A stretch of 63,482 nt of DNA from JAAYUD01 sp041907665 (GTDB lineage Bacteria > Bacteroidota > Bacteroidia > Bacteroidales > Bacteroidaceae), in assembly GCA_041907665.1 (NCBI GenBank), contig JAYRGW010000018.1, forward strand, positions 1 to 63,482, written 5' to 3'. Every line of letters begins with the position of its first letter. The first letter of the stretch is position 1. The notes under the pieces are model-generated. The model was not told the DNA's origin and made no database searches. It saw nothing but the letters and a program-made list of their open reading frames with translations. A program made the position numbers and the translations under genes. Positions 18,339 through 28,126 of the stretch are shown here, in pieces.

Positions 18339-18573
18339 ATTATTATCATAATCGCAAAGAGCCAATGGCACCATCAGCGCCACTCACTTATTGTATTTAT
18401 ACTTAAGTTCGGGATAGAAAATCATTTTTCAATGGGTCGTAGGGACTCCTTTGCTTAGCACTCGTGCATGGAAGAGGCTCAATTCTTCTTATCTAGAAGA
18501 AGTTTTTTTGTACACATCTTATTGAATCAGAGTTATCGTATTCAGGATATTTCTGTTGACTCATAAAGGTTTT

Positions 18574-18663
18574 GTCGTTCCACCTAGGTGATTCGGTTAA
18601 CTCACCCTTGTGGAACGATCAACTCACCTAGGTGATTCAGTCAACTCACCTAGGTGGAACGAC
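18574..18663. repeat. Composite palindromic repeat built on CACCTAGGTG
   Basis: GTCGTTCCACCTAGGTG (18574-18590) is perfectly inverted at 18647-18663. Between the arms lies a third copy of the palindrome CACCTAGGTG (18626-18635). The unit CACCTAGGTGATTC(G/A)GT(T/C)AACT occurs twice in direct orientation (from 18581 and 18626). A partial arm TGTGGAACGATC is seen at 18610-18620. The array is too short and palindromic for CRISPR. Confidence 0.75.
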
Positions 18664-18901
18664 ATGCTTGTCAAGAGAAAGATATGATACCCTTCTGATA
18701 TGAACCAACTTTCATCAGTCTGTTTTCACAGATTTCTCCTTATTAAAGGTATTATAGAACGTTTAAAAGCTTTTCTGACAGAGTATTATGACTTTAATGC
18801 ATTAGTGTGGCGGAGACATACGAATGTATTATTTGATAGATCTTTGACGTGACGGGGATATATATACTTGAGTCCCTTATCCAAGTTCAAATAATATACA
18901 T

Positions 18902-18938
18902 AAAAAAAGAGCGCATCGTATGATGCGCTCTTTTTTTA
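18902..18938 (-). terminator. Bidirectional terminator of pckA
   Basis: GAGCGCATC and GATGCGCTC form a strong stem flanked by A7 on one side and T7 on the other. It ends about 20 bp beyond the pckA stop on the minus strand. Confidence 0.85.
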
Positions 18939-18956
18939 TATATTGGAATAAACTCC

Positions 18957-20561
18957 TTAGAGTTTAGGACCAGCAGCAACAAGAGCTTTACCAGCTTCAT
19001 TACCTTCGTATTTAGCGAAGTTCTTGATGAAGCGAGCTGCCAAATCTTTAGCTTTCTCATCCCACTTACTTGCATCAGCATAAGTATTGCGAGGATCAAG
19101 AATGTTAGTATCAACACCCTTCAATTCTGTAGGAACTACGAAATCGAAGTAAGGTATTGTCTTTGTATTAGCTTTGTCGATAGAACCATCGAGGATAGCG
19201 TCAATAATACCACGAGTATCGCGGATAGAAATGCGCTTGCCAGTTCCGTTCCAGCCAGTGTTAACCAAGTATGCCTTAGCACCGCTCTTCTCCATGTGTT
19301 TAACCAATTCTTCTGCATATTTTGTTGGGTGCAATTCAAGGAATGCCTGACCAAAGCAAGCAGAAAATGTAGGAGTAGGCTCTGTGATACCACGTTCTGT
19401 ACCAGCCAATTTAGCTGTGAAACCAGAAAGGAAGTAATATTTAGTCTGCTCTTTGCTCAAGATAGATACTGGAGGAAGTACACCGAATGCATCAGCTGAC
19501 AAGAAAATAACTTGTTTAGCAGCGGGAGCTGTAGAAACCGGACGTACGATATTTTTGATATGATAGATAGGATAAGAAACACGAGTATTCTCGGTTACGC
19601 TCTTATCAGTGAAATCGATCTTACCATCTTTACCAACCGTTACATTCTCAAGTAGAGCATCGCGAGTAATAGCACCATAGATATCAGGTTCAGAGTCTTT
19701 ATCCAAATTGATAACCTTAGCATAGCAACCACCTTCGAAGTTGAATACGCCATTGTCATCCCATCCGTGTTCATCATCACCGATCAACTTACGTTTCGGA
19801 TCGGTAGACAAAGTAGTCTTACCTGTACCAGACAAACCGAAGAATACAGCAGTATTCTCGCCGTTCATATCTGTATTGGCAGAGCAGTGCATAGAAGCGA
19901 TACCTTTCAAAGGCAAGAAGTAGTTCATCATAGAGAACATACCTTTCTTCATTTCACCACCGTACCATGTATTGACAATAACTTGCTCTTTTGAAGTCAA
20001 GTTGAATACAACAGCTGTTTCAGAATTCAAGCCAAGTTCTTTGTAGTTTTCTACTTTAGCCTTAGAAGCATTGTATACAACAAAATCAGGTTCTTGATCG
20101 AACTCTTCTTGATTTTTAGGACGGATGAACATGTTGGTAACAAAGTGAGCTTGCCAAGCAACCTCAACGATGAAACGAACTTTCATACGAGTATCTTTGT
20201 TGGCACCGCAGAAAGCATCTACAACGAACAATCTTTTGTTAGAAAGTTCTTTCTTTGCAATTTCTTTAACAGCATTCCAAGCTTCTACAGAAGCTTTTTT
20301 GTTATCATTCTTATATTCATCAGAAGTCCACCATACAGTGTCTTTTGATGTTTCATCGCATACAATAAATTTATCCTTTGGAGAGCGACCGGTATATACA
20401 CCTGTCATAACGTTTACAGCGCCAAGTTCTGTCTCTTGACCTACTTCAAAACCTTGCAAACCCTCTTTTGTCTCTTCATCGAACAGCACCTCATAAGTAG
20501 GATTATAAAGGATCTCTGTGGTCCCTGTAATCCCATACTTTGTTAAATCTAATTTTGCCAT
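18957..20561 (-). CDS. pckA: Phosphoenolpyruvate carboxykinase (ATP)
   Basis: Interconverts oxaloacetate and phosphoenolpyruvate with ATP/ADP. In Bacteroides it is thought to run mainly in the PEP-to-oxaloacetate direction, on the way to succinate. The 534-residue protein has TGRSPKDKFIV, the substrate segment NTWYGGEMKKGMFSMMNY, the kinase P-loop GLSGTGKTT (242-250) and LIGDDEHGWDD, plus INTGWNG-type sequence VNTGWNGTGKRI. It has a leader of about 100 nt and a strong terminator. Confidence 0.97.
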   Translation of the reverse strand: MAKLDLTKYGITGTTEILYNPTYEVLFDEETKEGLQGFEVGQETELGAVNVMTGVYTGRSPKDKFIVCDETSKDTVWWTSDEYKNDNKKASVEAWNAVKEIAKKELSNKRLFVVDAFCGANKDTRMKVRFIVEVAWQAHFVTNMFIRPKNQEEFDQEPDFVVYNASKAKVENYKELGLNSETAVVFNLTSKEQVIVNTWYGGEMKKGMFSMMNYFLPLKGIASMHCSANTDMNGENTAVFFGLSGTGKTTLSTDPKRKLIGDDEHGWDDNGVFNFEGGCYAKVINLDKDSEPDIYGAITRDALLENVTVGKDGKIDFTDKSVTENTRVSYPIYHIKNIVRPVSTAPAAKQVIFLSADAFGVLPPVSILSKEQTKYYFLSGFTAKLAGTERGITEPTPTFSACFGQAFLELHPTKYAEELVKHMEKSGAKAYLVNTGWNGTGKRISIRDTRGIIDAILDGSIDKANTKTIPYFDFVVPTELKGVDTNILDPRNTYADASKWDEKAKDLAARFIKNFAKYEGNEAGKALVAAGPKL

Positions 20562-20865
20562 TTTGCTTGAATTATTAAATAAATAAATTAAACTAAAATT
20601 ACTTCTACCTATTATATAAAGAACTAGGATGTTAGTCTTTTTACCTTTACACCCCTTTTTCGGATTGCAAATTTACAACTTTCATTCAAATTAAGCGAAA
20701 TATTAAAGAAAAAATTCTCTAATTATTAACTATTTAAATTTTGTATACATTATCTGCCAACTAAACATTGCAATACGAAAGATTATTTGTTATTTTGCAC
20801 TCGAAAATCTAATCGTACATCTCTAACAGAGTCGCCAAGACGATAGAACTTAACAATATTTATAT
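20562..20865. other. Divergent promoter region between pckA and upp
   Basis: 304 bp, A/T-rich, no gene. A -7-like box TAAATTTG (minus, 20668-20675) with an imperfect TTTC upstream would serve pckA, leaving a leader of about 100 nt. For upp the best candidate is TTATTTTG near 20790, one base off consensus. No riboswitch was recognised. Confidence 0.45.
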
Positions 20866-21519
20866 ATGAAAATAGTCAATTTCAATGAGTCGAATTCCGT
20901 ACTCAACCAGTTTGTGCTGGAGTTACGCAGCAAACAAATTCAAGGAGACAAACTCCGCTTTCGAGAAAATGTGCACCGCATAGGACAAATGATGGCATAC
21001 GAAATCAGTAAAACCTTGCACTATTCGATGAAAGATACCGAAACGCCACTAGGCATATCTTCAATCAGTGTTCCAGACGAAGACCTTATTCTTTGTACTA
21101 TACTAAGAGCAGGACTTCCTTTCCATAACGGTTTTCTGAGTATATTTGATGATGCAGAAAACGCTTTTGTCTCAGCCTATCGGAAATACAAAGATAACGA
21201 AAACTTCGAAATACATATTGAATATATAGCATCTCCTAGAATAGATGGGAAAACACTTATCATAGCCGATCCTATGCTGGCCACAGGAAGCAGTATGGAA
21301 CTATCTTATAGAGCCATGCTTACGAAAGGGCACCCAGCTCATATCCACATCGCTTCGATTATTGCAGCCGAACCAGCTATTGAGCATATCAGAAAAGTAT
21401 TCCCCGACGACATTACTACCGTATGGTGCGCTGCGGTAGACCCCGAACTAAACGAACACTCGTATATCGTACCAGGTTTAGGTGACGCAGGCGACCTTTG
21501 CTTCGGAGAAAAAGAATAA
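20866..21519 (+). CDS. upp: Uracil phosphoribosyltransferase
   Basis: Salvages uracil to UMP with PRPP. The 217-residue protein has ILRAGLPFHNGFLSIF, the PRPP-binding loop LIIADPMLATGSSM, and the uracil-binding end YIVPGLGDAGDLCFG. Length is normal for Upp. It is a single gene, transcribed toward korB, and both converge on a shared terminator. Confidence 0.94.
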   Translation: MKIVNFNESNSVLNQFVLELRSKQIQGDKLRFRENVHRIGQMMAYEISKTLHYSMKDTETPLGISSISVPDEDLILCTILRAGLPFHNGFLSIFDDAENAFVSAYRKYKDNENFEIHIEYIASPRIDGKTLIIADPMLATGSSMELSYRAMLTKGHPAHIHIASIIAAEPAIEHIRKVFPDDITTVWCAAVDPELNEHSYIVPGLGDAGDLCFGEKE

Positions 21520-21590
21520 GAACAAAACACACTATGGTGCACTGAATAAATTGTCAGAAAGATATTCAATGAACCACATACAAATAATAA

Positions 21591-21630
21591 AAATGGAGAT
21601 ATGTACTAAAAGACACATCTCCATTTTTTT
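21591..21630. terminator. Bidirectional terminator between upp and korB
   Basis: AAATGGAGAT (21591-21600) pairs with ATCTCCATTT (21617-21626), with partial extension into the loop, followed by a T-run on the plus strand. It ends upp and probably also korB, whose stop lies about 20 bp away on the other strand. Confidence 0.8.
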
Positions 21631-21650
21631 ATCATTTATTGAAAACAAAA

Positions 21651-22661
21651 CTATTTCACTTCCCAGACATCATTGGTCATCAACAATTCATGGAAGTTGT
21701 GATATTTCTTTGTTTCTTTGATTTCTTCAATTTGTTCGGTTACAGCAGCTTCATAAGTAGGAGCTTCTACATCACGAATAACACCCAGCGCCACAGGAAA
21801 ATCAGGACCTTCCATCAATGCCAATTTCAGCTGTAGTGTATGATCGTGGCAATGAGCATCATGAACTAAAATATCCTTTTCGGTCACACCATTCTCACCA
21901 AGTCTGACAACTTTTAATCCAAAGCCATTCTGAACAAGTCCAAATTCACGATTAGCACCGAACAGCATAGGCTTGCCATGCTCCAAATATATTGCATTTT
22001 GAGCACGAAGCTCTTTAGTAGCCAGAGTAGAATGAGTACCATCATTGAATATAACACAATTCTGGAGTACTTCTACTACAGAGGCTCCCTTGTGCTCAGC
22101 AGCAGCCTTCAGCACCTCAACGGTCGCAGGACCATCAACAGCGACACAACGTGCAAAGAAACGACCGCGAGCACCAAAACAAAGTTCGGCAGGACGGAAA
22201 GGATCTTCAACCGTTCCGTAGGGAGACGATTTGCTTACAAAACCACGTGCCGATGTTGGAGAATACTGCCCTTTCGTCAAACCATAAATACGGTTGTTCA
22301 ACAAAATCATATTGAGATCTATATTGCGACGAACAGCGTGTATGAAATGATTTCCACCAATAGCCAAACCATCTCCATCTCCAGAAATTTGCCATATAGT
22401 CAAATCGGGATTAGCGACTTTGGCTCCTGTAGCAACAGAAGCCGCACGACCATGAATGGTATGAAAGCCATAGGTATTAACATAGTACGGCAAACGAGAA
22501 GAACAACCTATTCCAGAGATAACTGCAATATTGTGTGGAGCAACACCTATTTCGGCCATTGCTTTATGAAAATAACTCAAGAAAGAATGATCGCCACAAC
22601 CGGGACACCAACGAGGTTGGCCCGATTTATAATCTTGTACAGTATATTGTATTTCGCTCAT
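21651..22661 (-). CDS. korB: 2-oxoacid:ferredoxin oxidoreductase, beta subunit (2-oxoglutarate type likely)
   Basis: Thiamine-diphosphate subunit of an oxidoreductase that makes acyl-CoA from a 2-oxoacid while reducing ferredoxin. The 336-residue protein begins with RWCPGCGDHSFLSYF and has the TPP-binding motif GDGDGLAIGGNHFIHAVRRN ... LLNNRIYGLTKGQ. It lies 2 bp after korA, so the two form an operon. Assignment to 2-oxoglutarate rather than another 2-oxoacid is from gene order and similarity remembered from Bacteroidetes; it is not proven. Confidence 0.88.
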   Translation of the reverse strand: MSEIQYTVQDYKSGQPRWCPGCGDHSFLSYFHKAMAEIGVAPHNIAVISGIGCSSRLPYYVNTYGFHTIHGRAASVATGAKVANPDLTIWQISGDGDGLAIGGNHFIHAVRRNIDLNMILLNNRIYGLTKGQYSPTSARGFVSKSSPYGTVEDPFRPAELCFGARGRFFARCVAVDGPATVEVLKAAAEHKGASVVEVLQNCVIFNDGTHSTLATKELRAQNAIYLEHGKPMLFGANREFGLVQNGFGLKVVRLGENGVTEKDILVHDAHCHDHTLQLKLALMEGPDFPVALGVIRDVEAPTYEAAVTEQIEEIKETKKYHNFHELLMTNDVWEVK

Positions 22662-22663
22662 TT

Positions 22664-24508
22664 TTAACCCTCCATTAATTTAGTGAATGCATCAACCAAC
22701 TCACGAATTATAAACGGTTGGCCCTTTACTTCGTTAAATTGACTTACCATCAGTCCAGGAATCTTCATACGCAAATAACCGGCAAACTGTCCCAAGTTTT
22801 GTTCAGCAACAACAACCTTTTTATAACGTTTGAGTACCTCGGCCGTATTTTTAGGCAATGGGTTAATGAATTCGAACTGAGCAAAGGCTACCTTCTTACC
22901 TTCTTCACGCATTTGAGAAACAGCTGAGTAGAGATGTCCATAAGTTCCACCCCAGCCAACTACCAAGAAGTCTGCATCCTCATCACCGTCAACAACCAAA
23001 TCGGGAACTTCAATCTTCGAGACTTTAAGTGCACGATTAGCAACCATTTCATTATGATTAAGTGGATCTGTAGAAATAGCACCTGTCTTACTATCCTTTT
23101 CCAATCCGCCTATACGATGGGTATAACCTTCCATTCCGGGGACAGCCCAATAACGAACATACGAATCAGGATTACGATAAAAAGGAGTATAATTACCTTT
23201 CATCTCCGGAGTTGCATAAGGAGGATTAATCGCCGGATAATCTTTCAAATCGGGCAACTTCCAAGCAGCAGATCCATTTGCAATAAATGCATCAGTCAAA
23301 AGAATAACCGGAGTCATGTGTTCCAAAGCTATTTTGCAAGCCATATAAGCAGCATCAAAGCAATTGGTAGGAGACGTTGCCGCGATAACCGGCATAGGGC
23401 TTTCACCACTACGACCAAAAAGAGCTTGCAACAAGTCCGACTGTTCAGCCTTTGTAGGTAAACCTGTAGAAGGACCACCACGTTGAACATCTACTACGAC
23501 TAACGGTAATTCGGCAATAACAGCTAGATTCAGAGCCTCACTCTTTAGACAAAGGCCAGGGCCTGAAGTAGAAGTAACAGCCAAGTCTCCGGCAAATGCA
23601 GCACCGATAGAAGAAGCGCAACCAGAGATTTCATCCTCACATTGTACGGTTTTAACACCCAATGATTTGTGTTTGGACAGTTCATGCAAAATATCAGTAG
23701 CCGGAGTAATAGGATATGAGCCGAGGTACAGTTCAAGTCCCGATTTCTCTGAAGCCGCAATCAAACCATAAGCAGTAGCCTTATTTCCTGTAATATCAGT
23801 ATATAATCCTTTGGCCTTAGCTACTTTTGTTTCGATACGAAAAGTTGATGCAGACGCATGAGTATTGGCTCCATAATTAAAACCCGCATTCAATACTTTT
23901 ATATTAGCATCGGCAACAGCAGGCTTTTTCGCAAATTTATCGTGAATCATTTTTTCAGCGACCTCAATCTTACGATTAAAAAGCCAACATACCAAGCCCA
24001 AAGCGAACATGTTCTTGCAACGAATAATAGACTTATTGTCCATCCCCGAATCCTTCAATGTCTCTTTACACATAGAAGTTATAGGGGCTTCAATCACATC
24101 ATTTTTGATGTTCAGTTCTTCAAATGGATTGGTTGTCTTAAACTCTGCCTTATCCAAATCTTTCTGGGTATAAGCATCCGAATCGGTAATAATAATACCT
24201 TGAGGTTTACAAAATCGAATTTGTGTTTTCAGAGCAGCAGGGTTCATAGCGACTAAAACATCGCATTTATCACCCGGCGTGTAGACTTTACCTGCACCAA
24301 TATGCACCTGATAGCCGGAAACTCCGGTTAACGAACCTTGCGGGGCACGAATATCAGCAGGATAGTCAGGAAATGTACAAATGTCATTCCCAACCGTAGC
24401 CGACACGTTAGAAAAAATGTTACCAGCGAGTTGCATGCCATCTCCCGAGTCTCCCGAGAAGCGCACGGCAACCTGCTCTAATTCTTTTACTACAGTTTGG
24501 TTGATCAT
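22664..24508 (-). CDS. korA: 2-oxoacid:ferredoxin oxidoreductase, fused gamma-alpha subunit
   Basis: The 614-residue protein joins the gamma domain (residues about 10-195, with VRFSGDSGDGMQLAGNIF and ADIRAPQGSLTGVSGYQVHIG) to the alpha pyrimidine-binding domain (YPITPATDILHEL, EDEISGCASSIGAAFAGDLAVTSTSGPG, DVQRGGPSTGLPTKAEQSD). The C-terminal VVGWGGTYGHLYSAVSQMREEGKKVAF segment is typical of KorA. Together with KorB this gives a two-subunit enzyme in which ferredoxin is an external partner. Confidence 0.9.
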   Translation of the reverse strand: MINQTVVKELEQVAVRFSGDSGDGMQLAGNIFSNVSATVGNDICTFPDYPADIRAPQGSLTGVSGYQVHIGAGKVYTPGDKCDVLVAMNPAALKTQIRFCKPQGIIITDSDAYTQKDLDKAEFKTTNPFEELNIKNDVIEAPITSMCKETLKDSGMDNKSIIRCKNMFALGLVCWLFNRKIEVAEKMIHDKFAKKPAVADANIKVLNAGFNYGANTHASASTFRIETKVAKAKGLYTDITGNKATAYGLIAASEKSGLELYLGSYPITPATDILHELSKHKSLGVKTVQCEDEISGCASSIGAAFAGDLAVTSTSGPGLCLKSEALNLAVIAELPLVVVDVQRGGPSTGLPTKAEQSDLLQALFGRSGESPMPVIAATSPTNCFDAAYMACKIALEHMTPVILLTDAFIANGSAAWKLPDLKDYPAINPPYATPEMKGNYTPFYRNPDSYVRYWAVPGMEGYTHRIGGLEKDSKTGAISTDPLNHNEMVANRALKVSKIEVPDLVVDGDEDADFLVVGWGGTYGHLYSAVSQMREEGKKVAFAQFEFINPLPKNTAEVLKRYKKVVVAEQNLGQFAGYLRMKIPGLMVSQFNEVKGQPFIIRELVDAFTKLMEG

Positions 24509-24729
24509 AACAAATTATATTAAAGGTTATTATAACACACAGACTGCCTGTAACAATCTGCATAAAAAGTTTTCAATATTTTAAGGTAAGCATCGATCAA
24601 ATCCATTCTTTCTTTTTCTACTATATCAATATGGTCGTCAGCTAACCGCTTATTTTGTATTAATCATTTATCATACCAAAATACAAGTAGCGACTATAGC
24701 ATTCTCAATTAATTTTTTGAGCTATTTTT

Positions 24730-24760
24730 TTTGTATTGCGCTAAGCTTGCACTATCTTTG
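24730..24760 (+). promoter_or_regulatory. tRNA-Arg promoter (TTTG, 19 nt, TATCTTTG)
   Basis: TTTG at 24730-24733 and TATCTTTG at 24753-24760 match the Bacteroidetes consensus exactly with a 19-nt spacer. The tRNA begins 14 bp further on. The spacer TATTGCGCTAAGCTTGCAC is almost the same as at metG and pepP. Confidence 0.85.
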
Positions 24761-24774
24761 CAAACCAAATCGAT

Positions 24775-24846
24775 GGTTTCGTAGTTCAACGGATAGAATA
24801 GAAGTTTCCTAAACTTTAGATCCGAGTTCGATTCTCGGCGAAACTA
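24775..24846 (+). tRNA. tRNA-Arg (anticodon CCT)
   Basis: A 72-nt cloverleaf folds: acceptor GGTTTCG/CGAAACT (one G-U), D-stem GTTC/GAAT, anticodon stem GAAGT/ACTTT with loop TTCCTAA (anticodon CCT), T-arm CCGAG-TTCGATT-CTCGG, discriminator A. CCA is not encoded. It reads AGG codons. Confidence 0.92.
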
Positions 24847-24867
24847 CTTTCAATAATATAAAGAAAG

Positions 24868-24897
24868 GGAAAATGCATTTCTGCATTTTCCTTTTTC
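24868..24897. terminator. Bidirectional terminator between tRNA-Arg and secDF
   Basis: GGAAAATGCA (24868-24877) pairs perfectly with TGCATTTTCC (24882-24891), followed by TTTTTCC. It lies 22 bp after the tRNA and 39 bp beyond the secDF stop. Confidence 0.8.
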
Positions 24898-24929
24898 CTT
24901 TTATAACCTTATTATTATTATTAATAATA

Positions 24930-27900
24930 TCAGCTAACAGATACAGTCGAAGCATTTTCTATCGCATCCGATTCGTCTATTTCTGCTCTAGCTTTATTTT
25001 TACTCTTACTAAACACATAATATGCGATTGGAGACGAAACAAATAATGATGACATTGTACCAATAATCACACCAAGTCCCATAGCAAATATAAAACTGCG
25101 GATCGAATCACCCCCAAGTATAAATATACAGACCAAAACGATCAAAGTGCACAATGATGTATTAATAGTACGACCCAATGTCGAATTAAGAGCTTCGTTA
25201 AATATCCGTTTATTAGAACGTTTGGGATACAGATGGAAATACTCACGTACACGATCGAAAATAACCACCTTATCATTAATGGAATAACCGATAACCGTCA
25301 AAATAGCGCCAATAAATGTTTGATCTATTTCAAGAGAGAATGGCATCCATCCCCAGCATGCAGCATAAATTCCCAATATTATAATAGTATCGCTAGCCAA
25401 ACCTGCAATAGAGCCTATACTATAGGCAATATTACGGAAACGGAACAATATATAAAGACCGATAGCTAAGAGTGCTAAAACAACACACCAAATAGCTGCG
25501 ACTTTCATGTCATTTGCAATACTCGGACCAACTTTGGCAGAGCTAATAATACTACCACCAGTATGGTTCTCACGATCCTTAAATGTTTGCAAAGAAATAT
25601 TCTTCGTTAATAGAGGCTTTAAGCCGACATACAACTTAGATTCTATTTGTTCATCAACCTGAGACCCATCCTCTTGTGAGCGGTAATTTGTACTAATACG
25701 TACAGTACGGCCATCAGTTCCTATGGCTATAACACCAACCGTTGCATCTTTAAATTCTTTAGTCAACAAAGAATTCACTTGTTCAGGCTGTACTTGCTCC
25801 TCAAACTGTACTTTATAATCACGACCACCGGTAAAATCAATACTTTGGCTCAACCCGCGCACACCTAAAAAGCCTATGCTTATAACAACTAAAGCTGCGG
25901 CCACCGTCAATTGCAACTTACGATTCTCAATAAAACGATAATGACAATTAGCCATCAAATTTTTAGAAACTCGCGTACAAAATTTCAAGTTAAGGAGCTT
26001 ATCCTTATTAGTATAATGTTCATAGAATACACGAGTCATAAATACTGCAGTAAAGAATGAGCAGACAATACCTATTAATAGCGTTGTAGCAAATCCTCGA
26101 ATAGGACCAGTACCAAAGTAGAACAAAATAATACCAGTAATAATAGATGTCAAGTTAGAGTCAAAAATTGCAGAGAAAGCATGTATATAACCCTCCGAGA
26201 GCGCTACTTTAGTTCCCTTTCCTGCTCTTAGCTCTTCTTTTGTACGTTCATAAATCAAGACATTCGCATCAACTGCAATACCAAGAGCCAAAACCATACC
26301 AGCAATACCAGACATTGTTAATGCCGCTTGGAAAGAAGACAAAATTCCTAGCGTAAAGAAGAAGTTGAATATCAAGGCTCCATTTGCAACCATTCCAGGG
26401 ATAATCCCATAAATGACACACATAAAAGTCATCAAAAGAACTAAAGCCACAACAAAAGAAATGAAACCTGCCCTAATTGAAGCAGCCCCCAAAGAAGGTC
26501 CAACAACATCTTCTTGAACAATTTTAGCAGGAGCCGGCATTTTACCGGATTTTAATACATTTGCCAAGTCCTTGGATTCTTCAGGAGTAAAATGACCCGT
26601 AATCTGAGAGCTACCGCCAGTAATTTCATTCATTACATTAGGAGCAGAATATACATATCCATCCAATACAATAGCAATAGATTTATTAATATTTTGCTTA
26701 GTCAACTGAGCCCATGCACGCGAGCCATCGGAGTTCATCGTCATACCGACAGATGGTTTACCATATTGGTCAAACTCATCTTTTGCATCGGTAATTACAT
26801 CACCACCTAAAGGAGCGCGTCCATCACGTTGAGTAACACGTATAGCATATAATTCAAAAGTCTGAGCCTTAGGATCCAAATCAGAAGCTTTCACACCCCA
26901 CATCAAACGAAGATCTTTAGGCATAACATTTTGAATCTCAGGAAGAGCAAGATAATGATTAATTGTAGCTGTATCTTTTGCTAGAGCCAAACCTACAATC
27001 GGACCTCTCTGTGCAGGATACTGCTGCAAGATGGATAATAATGGATGTGCCTTCTTAGCAGCCTCCAAATCCTTGGTAGCAGCTTTAGATGATTCTTTTA
27101 CATCTTTACCGCTCTTATTCAGCACAGCAGCCAAATGAGAAGCTATATTTTTATCGTTTTCTTTCTTAACAGCTTGTTTTGGTGCCTTATCTGTATTTTT
27201 GTTAACCGATGCAGAATCTGCGACAGCCTTATGACCTCCCAATATCCCACGCAAACGGTCATCAACAGTCTGCATTACAGGTTGTACGTCCTTAACATCG
27301 TATGTTTCCCAAAACTCCAAGTTAGCAGAACCTTGCAAAAGTTTTCTCACACGTTCAGGCTCTTTGATACCAGGAAGTTCGACAAGAATACGTCCCATCT
27401 TGTTACCTTTCAATTCCTGAATATTAGGTTGAACAACTCCAAAACGGTCAATACGAGTACGAAGTACATTATAAGAATTAGTTACCGCTACTTGAATCTC
27501 TTCTCGGAGAGCTTTTACCACGTCGGCATCAGAAGATTGAAGTAACACTTTTCCCTTCAATTGTTGAGTTGCGAATAAACGAGCCAAAGATGCCCCAGGT
27601 GCCAATTGATGATACTCTTTTACAAAGAGAGAAACAATATCACTCTGACTGTTTGCAGATTCCGTAGCAGCCTTATTCAAAGCCTTATTAAATGTCGGAT
27701 CGGCATTATTATTAGCTAACGTTTTAATTACATCAGGGACAGAAACTTCCAAAATGACATTCATACCACCTTTCAAGTCCAAACCCAAACTGATCTCCAT
27801 TTCGCGGCAATCTTTAAACGAATAGGCCCACAAATATACCTTTTTGGTGCCAATCGAATCCAAGTAAGCCTGTTCAGCTGCCGGATTTCCTTTTGCAAAC

Positions 27901-28010
27901 TCTTTGGCCTTATTCATATAATGCCGAGTGACAAAAGAGAAAGACAAGTAGAACACGCATACCAAAGTAAGCAATACCGCCAAAACCTTTACAAGTCCTT
28001 TGTTTTGCAT
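24930..28010 (-). CDS. secDF: Protein translocase subunit SecDF (fused SecD-SecF)
   Basis: Proton-driven helper of the Sec translocon. The 1026-residue protein has a first membrane segment, the D1 motif GLDLKGGMNVILEV near residue 77, a periplasmic region, a block of six membrane segments (SecD part, ending near 640), then the SecF half with IDFTGGRDYKVQFEE and a second block (SIGSIAGLASDTIIILGIYA, GAILTVIGYSINDKVVIFDRVRE). A lysine/alanine-rich insert of roughly 80 residues (from about 265, HKAVADSASVNKNTDKAPKQ onward) interrupts the periplasmic domain and looks disordered. Likely promoter box TATATTTG at minus 28064-28071. Confidence 0.95.
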   Translation of the reverse strand: MQNKGLVKVLAVLLTLVCVFYLSFSFVTRHYMNKAKEFAKGNPAAEQAYLDSIGTKKVYLWAYSFKDCREMEISLGLDLKGGMNVILEVSVPDVIKTLANNNADPTFNKALNKAATESANSQSDIVSLFVKEYHQLAPGASLARLFATQQLKGKVLLQSSDADVVKALREEIQVAVTNSYNVLRTRIDRFGVVQPNIQELKGNKMGRILVELPGIKEPERVRKLLQGSANLEFWETYDVKDVQPVMQTVDDRLRGILGGHKAVADSASVNKNTDKAPKQAVKKENDKNIASHLAAVLNKSGKDVKESSKAATKDLEAAKKAHPLLSILQQYPAQRGPIVGLALAKDTATINHYLALPEIQNVMPKDLRLMWGVKASDLDPKAQTFELYAIRVTQRDGRAPLGGDVITDAKDEFDQYGKPSVGMTMNSDGSRAWAQLTKQNINKSIAIVLDGYVYSAPNVMNEITGGSSQITGHFTPEESKDLANVLKSGKMPAPAKIVQEDVVGPSLGAASIRAGFISFVVALVLLMTFMCVIYGIIPGMVANGALIFNFFFTLGILSSFQAALTMSGIAGMVLALGIAVDANVLIYERTKEELRAGKGTKVALSEGYIHAFSAIFDSNLTSIITGIILFYFGTGPIRGFATTLLIGIVCSFFTAVFMTRVFYEHYTNKDKLLNLKFCTRVSKNLMANCHYRFIENRKLQLTVAAALVVISIGFLGVRGLSQSIDFTGGRDYKVQFEEQVQPEQVNSLLTKEFKDATVGVIAIGTDGRTVRISTNYRSQEDGSQVDEQIESKLYVGLKPLLTKNISLQTFKDRENHTGGSIISSAKVGPSIANDMKVAAIWCVVLALLAIGLYILFRFRNIAYSIGSIAGLASDTIIILGIYAACWGWMPFSLEIDQTFIGAILTVIGYSINDKVVIFDRVREYFHLYPKRSNKRIFNEALNSTLGRTINTSLCTLIVLVCIFILGGDSIRSFIFAMGLGVIIGTMSSLFVSSPIAYYVFSKSKNKARAEIDESDAIENASTVSVS

Positions 28011-28126
28011 ATAATTTTAATTAGAATTTTATTATTTCTTTTTAGTTTTTCCATTTTGGAATGCAAATATAGGCTTTTTTTCATATTTAAAATAAAAGAA
28101 AGTCAAATATTTTGTGTTATAAGACA

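Larger units (their letters stand above)
18269..18956. other. Gene-free repeat-rich interval between ispG and pckA
   Basis: No coding frame is convincing in these 688 bp. They contain the 67-bp hairpin, an IS-end-like sequence (ACTTAAGTTCGGGATAG at 18401-18417), a composite palindromic repeat (18574-18663) and the pckA terminator (18902-18938). The two flanking genes converge, which makes it a permissive landing site for mobile DNA. Confidence 0.6.

Noticed and set aside
18574..18663. CRISPR array
   Set aside because: The repeated unit is palindromic, occurs only two to three times and lacks spacers of even length; no cas genes are present.
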